From JAGDZR01 sp049115695 (lineage in GTDB: Bacteria; Bacteroidota; Bacteroidia; Cytophagales; Cyclobacteriaceae): a stretch of 64,000 bases of DNA. Below, one piece after another: positions 55,417-63,802 of the stretch. The notes below the pieces were generated by a model. It was not told the DNA's origin, did no database searches, and saw only the letters and a program-made list of their open reading frames with translations. Position 1 is the stretch's first letter, and every line of letters begins with the position of its first letter. Position numbers and translations under genes: made by a program. The stretch lies in the NCBI GenBank assembly GCA_049115695.1, contig JAGDZR010000010.1:1-64000 (forward strand). The letters run 5' to 3'.

Positions 55417-58224
55417 TTAAAATTTATAATTGTACTTAACCGAAATGTTCATTCCCGGTTCTACAATAGAATAGATTTCCTCATCAGCCTGATATGACTT
55501 ATAGACATTTTGTCTCGCCTGATTCAAAATATTGTTCACACCGAAAGTCAACCTGTGTTTCAAACTTTCACCAAAATGACGGTATGCATTCAGATTAAGT
55601 GCGTGAAATGACTTTGTATACACATCTGGTGTTCTCCCTGAACCAATCACAAACAATGTTTCTCCTTGCACATTATATGATAAGTTGACATTCATGTCAC
55701 TTGCCTCATCTCTGTAGTTCAGGAAGGCGTTGATCAAGTAAGGAGCCTGTCCTGACATGGGTCTGTAAACGTCCACCACTTCACCTTCACGAAGATTATT
55801 TTGTCGTAAGTCATACTCATTATTTCCAGCATTATCCACAATGACAGATCTCAAATCCACTCTGGACTGAACCAAAGAAACATTTGCTCCCAATGAGAAT
55901 TTTTCAAGCGCTGATCCAGCAAATCCCAAATTTCTTCTTACCTCTATCTCGGTTCCAAACACAGTGCTATTGCCTGAGTTTCTTGGCTTAACCTGATCCG
56001 GATCAGTTGCAAATGAGGTAAGCTCGATATGACCATCAAAAGTTTTGTAGAACCCAGAAATTGAGAACATCTGACCCTGACTAAAGAATACTTCATATCT
56101 TAAATCAAAGTTGTTGATGTCCGTTTGCTGAAGGTCAAGATTTCCATTGAAGGTTCTACCTGAAATAGGATCATAAATCTGAGCAATTGACTTTTCCCGA
56201 AATGAAGGTCTGGCCAAAGTTCTGTTGTAAGAACCTCTCATGTTCATGTTGTCGGATACATTGTAAACAATGTTCAACGAGGGTAAGAAGTTCAGCTCAT
56301 TGAGTGTTTGTTCATTGTCGTATACAATTGACCCTGTATTATTCTGTCCCGTATAGTTTATAAATGCTTGTTCAGCTCTCAATCCGAAAATGGTTCTGAG
56401 CTGAGTAGTTAAGAATAGCTCTCCCATTCCATAACCAGACATTACCACTTGTGAAGCCTCGAATGTATTAGCTGCCTCAAAATTTCCAATGACATATGTA
56501 CCTGTTCTAGAAGAAGGTGACCAGAGATTTTCTTCCTGAAAAAACCAATCCGCATCAGTGCTCACATGGCTAACACCTCTCATCCTGAATAGGTAGTTGT
56601 TTACCGTGAAATCTCTCTGCTTATAGCTACCTAACGCCCCAAATTTTACTTTTGATTTTTCACCAACTGGTAGAGTAGCATCAACTTTAAAGCTCTCATT
56701 AAATTCATTAAGATCCCTGTAGAATCTATTAATTCCAGCTCCATCACCAACTTGAAGCGTAGTATCTCCATCTGTAATGGAAACAGAAGTTTGACGGAAG
56801 TCAGGATCATACACCCTGGACCAATTGATTGCATTTGTCCATTCTAACTTGAATTTGTCGAAATTATGTTTTCCTGAGACGATGTTGTTGGTAACAGATC
56901 TCTGCGTGTAGGTCAATATGTTTTCGATTAGGGTAGCGCCGGTTTGCTCAAAATTCTTTTTGGTTCTGGACAGTGCATTGGATTCACCATTTTGACTTCT
57001 CAAGAGGCTTACTGAAAAACTATGGTTGTCAAACTTTACAGCGCCTGAGATCAAAGAGCTCCATAGCACATTATTCTGTCCTTGAGGGCCAAATCGGTCT
57101 TCTTCGGCAGCAAGGTTGTATGTGCCATAATCGATACTCTTGAAAAATTTATTGTTCTCAGTTCTTTTGAAGAATGATGTGCTATTTTGATAATTGAGCA
57201 CCACATTATAACCAAAGGTCAATCCTGCCTTGTCCAACTGATTACCATGGGCAAAGGAAAAGCTGCCATTTGGCAAAGCTGTCCTGCTTGTGGCAGACAT
57301 AACAGGATTGAAAGCGCGAGTGAGATTCTCTAATTCTCCATCTCTTCTTACTTCATTTGGAATATTGGTTTGAGGATCAAAAGGAAGTGCTCTTGAACCA
57401 TCATCAAATCCTAAAAAGTCAAATTTTCCTCTATCATAAAGGATAAAGTTAGAATTGAACGTTTGTCCTGGTGTCCCAGAAATTCCAATTGAAAAGTTTG
57501 TTGTTTTCTCTTCTGGAAAATTCTTAGTATCAATGTTTACAATTCCGCCTGTAAAGTCCCCAAAAAGATTGGGTGAGAATGTCTTATAGACCATGACATT
57601 GTCCAAAACGTTAGTTGGAAAAATATCAATCTGTACTGAGTTGCGATCAGGATCCAAGCCAGGAATGTCCATTCCATTCAAAGTAGTTTTTGTATAACGG
57701 TCACCAAGTCCTCTTACATATACATACTTACCCCCTTCAACAGATACTCCAGTTACTCTTTTGATTGCACCGGAGAGATTACTATCCCCTGTCTTTTTGA
57801 AGGTTTGAGATGATATCCCGTCCATTACATTAGCAGATTTTTTCTGAATGGTTAATAATGCCATTTCAGAGTCTCTTACAACTTCTGCTGTTACTACTAC
57901 TGCTTCCAGTTCTTGTAAGTCTGACTTCATTCTAATATCCAGGCTTGTAACATCTTCCGATGCAATTTGCACATCCTGAACTTTGGTAGTAGTGTAGGAA
58001 ACCGAGGAGATCACTATTGTATAAGTCCCTGGTTCAAGAGAAATGGAATAGTTTCCATCCCAATCTGTCACGGATCCATTGGTGGTCCCTTCTACATAGA
58101 CGGCTGCTCCAATGAGCCCTTCTCCTAATTCATCATCGATAATCTTACCACGCAGAAATCCATTCTGCGCGAACAGCTGCGAACAGCTGCCGATTATCAC
58201 TAGTAAAACAAAAATTCTTTTCAT
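55417..58224 (-). CDS. TonB-dependent outer-membrane receptor
   Basis: 935 residues. Signal peptide (cut after LFAQ), carboxypeptidase-regulatory-like domain (GKIIDDELGEGLIGAAVYVEGT, 25-105), plug domain (DSNLSGAIKRVTGVSVEGGKYVYVRGLGDRYT) and a 22-strand-type barrel ending ISVKYNYKF. It takes up an unknown ligand with energy from TonB-ExbBD. It is not a SusC (no typical long SusC plug and no susD beside it). The gene before it encodes a duplicated beta-helix lipoprotein, which may be its surface partner. A tandem 10-bp repeat falls in the signal-peptide codons. Confidence 0.9.
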   Translation of the reverse strand: MKRIFVLLVIIGSCSQLFAQNGFLRGKIIDDELGEGLIGAAVYVEGTTNGSVTDWDGNYSISLEPGTYTIVISSVSYTTTKVQDVQIASEDVTSLDIRMKSDLQELEAVVVTAEVVRDSEMALLTIQKKSANVMDGISSQTFKKTGDSNLSGAIKRVTGVSVEGGKYVYVRGLGDRYTKTTLNGMDIPGLDPDRNSVQIDIFPTNVLDNVMVYKTFSPNLFGDFTGGIVNIDTKNFPEEKTTNFSIGISGTPGQTFNSNFILYDRGKFDFLGFDDGSRALPFDPQTNIPNEVRRDGELENLTRAFNPVMSATSRTALPNGSFSFAHGNQLDKAGLTFGYNVVLNYQNSTSFFKRTENNKFFKSIDYGTYNLAAEEDRFGPQGQNNVLWSSLISGAVKFDNHSFSVSLLRSQNGESNALSRTKKNFEQTGATLIENILTYTQRSVTNNIVSGKHNFDKFKLEWTNAINWSRVYDPDFRQTSVSITDGDTTLQVGDGAGINRFYRDLNEFNESFKVDATLPVGEKSKVKFGALGSYKQRDFTVNNYLFRMRGVSHVSTDADWFFQEENLWSPSSRTGTYVIGNFEAANTFEASQVVMSGYGMGELFLTTQLRTIFGLRAEQAFINYTGQNNTGSIVYDNEQTLNELNFLPSLNIVYNVSDNMNMRGSYNRTLARPSFREKSIAQIYDPISGRTFNGNLDLQQTDINNFDLRYEVFFSQGQMFSISGFYKTFDGHIELTSFATDPDQVKPRNSGNSTVFGTEIEVRRNLGFAGSALEKFSLGANVSLVQSRVDLRSVIVDNAGNNEYDLRQNNLREGEVVDVYRPMSGQAPYLINAFLNYRDEASDMNVNLSYNVQGETLFVIGSGRTPDVYTKSFHALNLNAYRHFGESLKHRLTFGVNNILNQARQNVYKSYQADEEIYSIVEPGMNISVKYNYKF
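58171..58190. repeat. Tandem 10-bp repeat in the receptor signal-peptide codons
   Basis: GAACAGCTGC occurs twice head to tail, coding for the GSCSQLF part of the signal peptide on the minus strand. Because 10 is not a multiple of 3, loss or gain of one copy would shift the frame and stop the receptor, so it is a potential slip site. Confidence 0.8.
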
Positions 58225-58240
58225 ATACGTTAAATAAGGT

Positions 58241-58266
58241 AGGACTCTGTCATTCGACAGAGTCCT
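58241..58266 (-). promoter_or_regulatory. Strong hairpin just upstream of the receptor start
   Basis: Arms AGGACTCTGTC (58241-58251) and GACAGAGTCCT (58256-58266) form a perfect 11-bp stem with a 4-base loop, between the lipoprotein stop and the receptor ATG (16 bases away). There is no T-run on the minus strand, so it is not a normal terminator; it may stabilise the lipoprotein mRNA end or limit receptor translation. Confidence 0.65.
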
Positions 58267-58305
58267 GAAATTGAATAATACTATTACTCGATTCGTTTAT
58301 TCATT

Positions 58306-60705
58306 TCATAGTTGATCATTGGCAGCAGCTGCTGTCCATTCAAAAACAGTTGCATCAGCGCCAGTTGCAGTTGCAGACACTGCAGCTCCTTCTGCCGCAG
58401 TTTGATCTCCAGCAGCTACTGTGCAGATATCTGAAGTTGTATAAACTTTGACTCCAGCAAATTCGCTTCCGGTCAATTTCAAAGTGCCATCTACAAGATT
58501 TGAAAGTGCATCTGTCTTTCCAGAACAATTGTCAGTGTAAGAAGCTCGAATTTTCAACTCAGCATCAGTTGCATAATCAAACTTTACGTTTTCAATAGTT
58601 CCCTGAGCCTTGGACTTGAGATCAGCAGGAGTTCCTGGATCATCGCCACCAGCAGTCATTACAGTTCCATTGATCAAAGTGAAAAGGCCATCATTCAATG
58701 CATTCTCAGGGCCATCAATTTCCAGACCTTCATCAGTATCAGTTCCTCCGTGGATTACCATGAAGTTGTCTACAGTTCCAGAGTAGTTTTGGTCGATATC
58801 GATTCCATCATCTCCCTGGAAGTAAACAAGCGCATTTGTCACGTTTACACTTCCTCCGAAAAATTCGATTCCATCATCAAGAGTAGCATATACTTCTACA
58901 TTTTCAATGGTCGTTCCATTTCCAACTCCACCGAGTGTAAGTCCGTTAATTTCGTTTCCTTCTCCAATTGTGATTCCACAATGTCGGATAGACACAAACT
59001 TTACAGAGCCAGAGTTGTCAGCAACATCTGTTCCGCCGTATAATCCGTAAGCTTCATCTGCAGGTAGCCCTTCGATAGATGATTCCGATCCGTCACCGCT
59101 CTCACTTTCCGCTGAAATTGGAGCATTTCCTAGCATGATCACTCCACCCCAAAGTTCTTTATCTTCTTCCGTTAAATTTGATCCAACTTTTTGTCCAGGA
59201 AGAATATCATCCAAAACTGAAGTGAAGACGATTGGAGCATCAGCAGTTCCTTCTGCCATCAATTTACCCCCACGTGCCACAATCAAGGCAGATGCATTGG
59301 ACTCTAGTCCTTCTTTACCTTTAATAACTGTTCCTGGTTCGATTGTAAGTGTAACTCCATCAGTTACAATCACTCTGCCATCCAGCACATATATCTTGTC
59401 TGCAGACCAAGTTTCATCTGCCTCTATCGCACCTGACTTGGTTACAGGTTCATATGATACAACTTCTATGTTTAAGTCCTCTGCAGCATTGGTCCATGAA
59501 AAAGCACTTAAGTCAGCTCCAGTTGCTGAAGCAGAAACCGCAGCAGAAGCAGCAGTTCTTTTGTCATCAACTGTTACTGCACATGTTTCAGATGTAGTGT
59601 ATACTTCAACACCACTGAACTGGCTGTTCATGATTTTTAATGTACCGTCTACAAGGTTTGAAAGTGCATCTGTTTTACCTGAGCAATCATCGTTGTATGA
59701 CGATCTGAACTTCAGAGCTGCTCCAGCAGTATACGAGAACAATATGTTATCAAGTGTACCCTGAGCTTTAGATTTCAAATCAGCAGGAGTGCCTGGATCG
59801 TCACCACCAGCTGTAGCAACAAATCCGTTTTTAAGAGTGAATAACCCGTCATTCAATGCATTTTCGGGTCCATCAATTTCAAGACCTTCATCTGTATCGG
59901 TACCTCCGTGCACAACTACAAAGTTGTCTAGCGTTCCTGACCAGTTTTGGTCGATATCTATTCCATCATCTCCCTGGAAGTATACTACCGCGTTGGTAAC
60001 ATCTACAGATCCACCAAAAAATTCGATACCATCATCTAGTGTGGCATAGATTTCAATGTTTTCAATGGTGGTTCCATTTCCTACACCACCAAGTGTAAGT
60101 CCGTTAATTTCATTTCCCTCTCCGATGGTAATACCTCCGTGACGGATTGAAATGTATTTCATGGATCCGGAGTTGTCGGCGATATCTGTTCCTCCGTATA
60201 CACCGTATGCTTCATCTGCAGGTAGACCTTCAATAGCAGAAACAGATCCGTCTCCGCTTTCGCTCTCAGCTGAAATGGGTGCTTTTCCGAGTACAATTAA
60301 TCCTCCCCAAAGTTCTTTATCCTCTTTCGTAAGGTTTGTACCAGCGGTCATCCCCAATTCAATATCATCCAATATTGAAGTAAAAATGATAGGCTCAGCA
60401 GCAGTACCCTCTGCCATTAGTTTACCACCTTGCGCAACTATCAATACAGCAGCTGTTGTGGCATTTCCTTCAGCACCTTTGACGATGGTACCAGGCTCTA
60501 TTGTTAAAGTGATTCCTTCAGGAACGATCACTCTCCCTTCAATCGTCCATATTCTATCAGCTGTCCAAGTTACATCCTCAGTGAGGGCCCCAGTAACTGT
60601 TTCCCCTGAAGGTGTTGGATTATCATCTCCCCCATCATCAGGATCACATGACACCAACACACTCATTGTTGCTGCCATTGCTAAAAACATTAAAAAATTT
60701 CTCAT
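58306..60705 (-). CDS. Lipoprotein of two duplicated beta-helix modules
   Basis: 799 residues from ATG at 60705. Lipoprotein signal (AATMSVLVSC) and an acidic linker CDPDDGGDD. Two near-identical modules of about 386 residues follow. Each starts GRVIV and TLTIEPGT and contains KELWGG, ISIRHGGITIGEGNEINGL, DDGIEFFGGS, YFQGDDGIDIDQN, and HGGTDTDEGLEIDGPENAL, typical of right-handed parallel beta-helix proteins; the many Asp/Gly turns could bind calcium. No catalytic site is obvious. It precedes the TonB-dependent receptor by 81 bases and is probably a surface-exposed binding partner. The second copy has SIRHCG where the first has SIRHGG. Confidence 0.8.
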   Translation of the reverse strand: MRNFLMFLAMAATMSVLVSCDPDDGGDDNPTPSGETVTGALTEDVTWTADRIWTIEGRVIVPEGITLTIEPGTIVKGAEGNATTAAVLIVAQGGKLMAEGTAAEPIIFTSILDDIELGMTAGTNLTKEDKELWGGLIVLGKAPISAESESGDGSVSAIEGLPADEAYGVYGGTDIADNSGSMKYISIRHGGITIGEGNEINGLTLGGVGNGTTIENIEIYATLDDGIEFFGGSVDVTNAVVYFQGDDGIDIDQNWSGTLDNFVVVHGGTDTDEGLEIDGPENALNDGLFTLKNGFVATAGGDDPGTPADLKSKAQGTLDNILFSYTAGAALKFRSSYNDDCSGKTDALSNLVDGTLKIMNSQFSGVEVYTTSETCAVTVDDKRTAASAAVSASATGADLSAFSWTNAAEDLNIEVVSYEPVTKSGAIEADETWSADKIYVLDGRVIVTDGVTLTIEPGTVIKGKEGLESNASALIVARGGKLMAEGTADAPIVFTSVLDDILPGQKVGSNLTEEDKELWGGVIMLGNAPISAESESGDGSESSIEGLPADEAYGLYGGTDVADNSGSVKFVSIRHCGITIGEGNEINGLTLGGVGNGTTIENVEVYATLDDGIEFFGGSVNVTNALVYFQGDDGIDIDQNYSGTVDNFMVIHGGTDTDEGLEIDGPENALNDGLFTLINGTVMTAGGDDPGTPADLKSKAQGTIENVKFDYATDAELKIRASYTDNCSGKTDALSNLVDGTLKLTGSEFAGVKVYTTSDICTVAAGDQTAAEGAAVSATATGADATVFEWTAAAANDQL
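58309..59433 (-). repeat. Second copy of the internal gene duplication
   Basis: Codes for the last 375 residues (from GAIEADETWSADKIY), aligned to copy one at a period of about 386 residues. Differences are mostly conservative (NIEIYATL/NVEVYATL), which suggests a fairly recent duplication kept in frame. Confidence 0.85.
59434..60591 (-). repeat. First copy of the internal gene duplication
   Basis: Codes for residues about 39-424 of the lipoprotein (from GALTEDVTW). The second copy follows directly; whole blocks such as EINGLTLGGVGNGTTIEN and LEIDGPENALNDGLFTL are identical. Confidence 0.85.
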
Positions 60706-60795
60706 TATCATTAAAGTCAATTTGCGTGGTTTTAATCTGGTGCAAATTTGACTCCCGAGTATTAACTACCCAGCATAATGATATTACGCTTTTAT

Positions 60796-60823
60796 TAAAG
60801 CTATTGGGACATGGTTAACCCAA
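60796..60823 (-). promoter_or_regulatory. Candidate promoter of the lipoprotein/receptor pair
   Basis: On the minus strand TTG (60823-60821), 17 bases, then TAGCTTTA (60803-60796), one mismatch from TAnnTTTG. The surrounding 160-bp gap also contains several GTTAAC hexamers (60814, 60834, 60867 areas) that could be a regulator site. Confidence 0.25.
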
Positions 60824-60880
60824 TGTTACATTTGTTAACATGTAGTTTTCAATCCGTTATCTCAATGTTAACAAAAGGTA

Positions 60881-61870
60881 TTACTTGCTAATTTGCACCT
60901 TCTCCAGGATTGACTTTATGATGTCGTGTGTGCTCACACCATCAGCCTCAGCTTCGTAATTGAGAAGAATTCTATGATTCATCACATCGTCTGCGATTTC
61001 TTTGATATCCTCTGGCAACACAAAATCCCTTTGGTTAAAAAATGCAACTGCCTTGGCAGCAAGATTGAGATTGATTGAGGCTCTTGGAGAAGCGCCGAAT
61101 TGGATGTAATGTGCCTCATCTTTCAATCCATATTCATCAGGATTACGGGTTGCAAACACCAATTCAATAATATATTTCTCAAGAGACTCACTTAGCGACA
61201 CCTGATTGATTTCATCCCGAATGGCAAAAATGTCTTCTTTTGTCAAAATGGTATTCAATTCAGGTTTGAATGACATATTTGACATTCTTTTCATCACCTC
61301 CAGTTCCTGATCTTTGGTTGGGTAATCCACGTGAACCTTAAGCATAAACCTATCCACCTGTGCTTCTGGAAGCGGATATGTTCCTTCCTGATCAACAGGG
61401 TTTTGAGTCGCCATGACAAGAAATGGTCTGTCAAGACTATAGGTAGTTTCACCAATCGTCACCTGACGTTCCTGCATGGATTCCAATAGCGCAGACTGCA
61501 CTTTAGCCGGTGAGCGGTTGACTTCATCCGCAAGAATCATGTTTGCAAATATGGGGCCCTTCTTGACCTCAAATTCGGCCTTCTGCTGATTGTAGATCAT
61601 TGTTCCCAGCAAATCTGCAGGCAACAAATCCGGCGTAAATTGAATCCTTTTGAAATCAAGGTGAAGCACATTGGCAATGGTATTGACCGTTAAAGTTTTG
61701 GCAATACCCGGTACTCCTTCCAAGAGCACATGATTTTGAGTGAACAAACCTATCAGCAGCCTGTTGACCATATGCTCCTGACCGACAACTACCTTGCCCA
61801 CCTCAGCCACTACTTGAGAGAGTTTATTCTGATGTTCTCTTCTAATATCCTGATTCGCTTCCTGCTCCAT
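60881..61870 (-). CDS. MoxR-family AAA+ ATPase
   Basis: 329 residues. Walker A GVPGIAKTLTVNTIA, Walker B ILADEVNRSPAKVQSALLESMQE, sensor region FLVMATQNPVDQEGTYPLPEAQVDRF and the C-terminal lid (ASPRASINLNLAAKAVAF). MoxR ATPases act as chaperones that mature or insert metal cofactors, often with DUF58 and VWA-domain partners. None of those partner genes is beside it here. An exact -7 box lies 21 bases upstream. Confidence 0.92.
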   Translation of the reverse strand: MEQEANQDIRREHQNKLSQVVAEVGKVVVGQEHMVNRLLIGLFTQNHVLLEGVPGIAKTLTVNTIANVLHLDFKRIQFTPDLLPADLLGTMIYNQQKAEFEVKKGPIFANMILADEVNRSPAKVQSALLESMQERQVTIGETTYSLDRPFLVMATQNPVDQEGTYPLPEAQVDRFMLKVHVDYPTKDQELEVMKRMSNMSFKPELNTILTKEDIFAIRDEINQVSLSESLEKYIIELVFATRNPDEYGLKDEAHYIQFGASPRASINLNLAAKAVAFFNQRDFVLPEDIKEIADDVMNHRILLNYEAEADGVSTHDIIKSILEKVQISK

Positions 61871-61891
61871 TTTACATTAAATTAAGGTGTG

Positions 61892-61899
61892 CAAAAATA
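61892..61899 (-). promoter_or_regulatory. -7 promoter box of the moxR gene
   Basis: On the minus strand TATTTTTG exactly fits TAnnTTTG, 21 bases before the ATG at 61870. No -33 match at the right distance. Confidence 0.4.
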
Positions 61900-61984
61900 C
61901 CCACCTTTCACAAATCTGAAAATGCAATTATCTAATCGGGACTTTACAGCTAACTTGAACTGATATATTTCACATAATTTAACA

Positions 61985-62320
61985 ATGAATAACAGCCAAA
62001 AGGCACAGATAAAACTAGCCATAGAAGAAAAAATGGCAGAAATCACAAATCGACTCACTGAATTGGCAGAAGCAACAAAACCAATGGGGCTGGATAGTGC
62101 AGTCGGTAGATTAAGTCGTATGGATTACATCAACAACAAATCTATTGATGAAGCCAACATGCGAACAAGTAAGAACAAATTGAAAGCGCTGAAGAGATGG
62201 CTTGATCTTTATGATTCTGACAAATTTGGAAAATGCACAAGATGCGGAAACGAAATTAACGTCAAGAGACTTCTATTTCTACCGGAAAGCACAAGATGTA
62301 TTCACTGCGCAGGTATGTAA
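61985..62320 (+). CDS. DksA/TraR-family C4 zinc-finger protein
   Basis: 111 residues. Helical coiled coil (residues 1-75, KAQIKLAIEEKMAEITNRLTELAEA) and a C-terminal C4 zinc finger CTRCGNEI ... STRCIHC with all four Cys. Family knowledge: short DksA/TraR proteins bind RNA polymerase and alter promoter choice. It is distinct from the Cys-poor DksA homologue at 9873. It stands alone, divergent from moxR and convergent with the arsenic genes. Confidence 0.85.
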   Translation: MNNSQKAQIKLAIEEKMAEITNRLTELAEATKPMGLDSAVGRLSRMDYINNKSIDEANMRTSKNKLKALKRWLDLYDSDKFGKCTRCGNEINVKRLLFLPESTRCIHCAGM

Positions 62321-62327
62321 CGGGCGC

Positions 62328-62957
62328 CTATGCTGAAATTTTAGCGGCAACTTTTCCCATCACATACATCATTTCGGTTGCTATCTGAAAGCATCTCTCA
62401 TCATATCTTTCGCCCTCGAATGGTGTATCATCCGCCTCCTTAGGATCCTTGTATAATATTGGCAACCGAACATCCGCTCCGTGAATTACAGGGCATGCCT
62501 CATTGGCACTATCACAAGTCATTATTGCTCCAAATTGCTCATTAGGATTGGGCTGCTCATCATACTTTTTCGAAAACAATTCCATTTCACTTTTTTCAGC
62601 CGAATAGCGGACTTCATAAACGGGATTAGGCCCATCGGCTTCCGGTATGCTAAAACCAGCCCGTCGTGCAGCAGCAACTGACCTTGGATTGAAGGCCGTT
62701 GCTTCTGTTCCACCACTAAAGGTTTGTGCTTCAATCCCGAAATAATCTGCGGAGACTTGTGCCCATATCTGACCAAAATGGCTTCTTCTGGAATTGTGTG
62801 TGCAAATAAATGTCAACTTGACAAGCTCTCCTTTTTGTGATTTACTAAAGATGTAAGCAACAAGTGGTTCTAGGACCTTCTGACGCCCCTCGGTAATGGT
62901 GACTGTATTTTGAAGGGCTCTACTTATGTAATCAGATAATTCAGGATAAAACTTCAT
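62328..62957 (-). CDS. Low-molecular-weight phosphatase-fold protein, ArsC-like arsenate reductase
   Basis: 209 residues. The active-site loop FICTHNSRRSH has the CX5R shape of low-molecular-weight tyrosine phosphatases and thioredoxin-linked arsenate reductases, though the N-terminal helix region (YPELSDYISRALQNTVTITEG) makes it longer than typical ArsC (about 130). Two later Cys (CDSANEACP) could serve in thiol exchange. The context of ArsI-like and ArsR genes favours arsenate reductase over protein phosphatase. Last gene of the arsenic operon. Confidence 0.75.
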   Translation of the reverse strand: MKFYPELSDYISRALQNTVTITEGRQKVLEPLVAYIFSKSQKGELVKLTFICTHNSRRSHFGQIWAQVSADYFGIEAQTFSGGTEATAFNPRSVAAARRAGFSIPEADGPNPVYEVRYSAEKSEMELFSKKYDEQPNPNEQFGAIMTCDSANEACPVIHGADVRLPILYKDPKEADDTPFEGERYDERCFQIATEMMYVMGKVAAKISA

Positions 62958-62967
62958 AGCTCAAACA

Positions 62968-63384
62968 TTAACAACATGAAACTGATGAATATTGTGGATC
63001 ATTTTTTTTCACGTCTTCTAAAAATTGGTAAACTTCCCATTCATATCCATCTGGATCATTGACCCAAAACTTATTTTGACGAGCGAAACAACACGCTACA
63101 TTTTCCTCTTCCAAGCTTATTGACAATTGATTAGACAAACGATTTTTGGCATCCGTTAGCTCTGCCTCACTTTCCACTCGGAATCCCAGATGTCCAAAGT
63201 TTTTGTGCACCTTTTCCTTGGACTCAATAATGGAAATTACCAATCCGGGGTTTTCCAACTCAAACTTAGTATAACCCTTCTCATTTTTTACCGGTTCTTC
63301 TCCAAACAATTTTTCATAAAATAATGATGATACTTTAGCATCTGAGACATGCAATGCCAAGTGAAACTTTCTTTGATTCGACAT
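62968..63384 (-). CDS. arsI: VOC-family ArsI-like C-As lyase
   Basis: 138 residues. Vicinal oxygen chelate fold with metal ligands His in HLALHVSD, His in FGHLGFRV and Glu in EWEVYQF. The neighbouring Cys pair in NVACCFARQNKFW matches the arsenic-binding thiols of ArsI, and the C-terminus ends in another CC pair. ArsI splits methylarsenite or related organoarsenicals, releasing As(III). It lies 10 bases before the ArsC-like gene; cadmium-resistance CadI is a close alternative. Confidence 0.82.
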   Translation of the reverse strand: MSNQRKFHLALHVSDAKVSSLFYEKLFGEEPVKNEKGYTKFELENPGLVISIIESKEKVHKNFGHLGFRVESEAELTDAKNRLSNQLSISLEEENVACCFARQNKFWVNDPDGYEWEVYQFLEDVKKNDPQYSSVSCC

Positions 63385-63396
63385 ATGTGATAATAC

Positions 63397-63762
63397 TTAA
63401 TAGTTAAATGGTTCTATGTAGCAATTATTTGCACTTTGATTAGTTTCAGGCTGCCCAAAATGAATGACCCATTCATGACCGTTTGGATCGTTGAGAACAA
63501 AATGATCCTTTAAAAGCTCGCATTTTCCATTAACGGTTTTTGCATGGTTTTTCATCTGATCAAATTTTTTGTGGACCGCTTCAGATGAGTGCAGTGGTAA
63601 GTGAAATCTCAACGGCAAAATGCCCCGTGTTAATTTCAGTCTGATGGTGTGATCATTGCTTTTGATCACTGCCTCATGAGCCGTAATCATGGATATGTTT
63701 CCATCAAAAAGACCCTTATAAAATCTCAAACTGTTTTCAATATGAGCAACTTCAATAATCAT
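63397..63762 (-). CDS. VOC-family (glyoxalase/bleomycin-resistance) protein
   Basis: 121 residues. One or two betaalphabetabetabeta units: MIIEVAHIENSLRFYKGLF, then FHLPLHSSEAVHKKFDQM and VLNDPNGHEWVIHFG, typical of VOC proteins. It lacks the ArsI Cys pair, so its substrate is unknown. It is between arsR and the ArsI-like gene and probably shares the operon's arsenic or metal role. Confidence 0.75.
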   Translation of the reverse strand: MIIEVAHIENSLRFYKGLFDGNISMITAHEAVIKSNDHTIRLKLTRGILPLRFHLPLHSSEAVHKKFDQMKNHAKTVNGKCELLKDHFVLNDPNGHEWVIHFGQPETNQSANNCYIEPFNY

Positions 63763-63802
63763 CTTTATATCGCTATATTACGATGGTTTAGTGCAAATTT
63801 TT

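Noticed and set aside
59135..60751. Long open frames on the plus strand opposite the duplicated lipoprotein (up to about 200 codons)
   Set aside because: They mirror the biased Asp/Gly/Ser codons of the real gene, occur in both copies of the duplication, and lack recognisable protein features.
63769..63784. ATCG-N8-CGAT as an ArsR operator
   Set aside because: Short arms and located after arsR, not before it; kept only as a note in the arsR entry.
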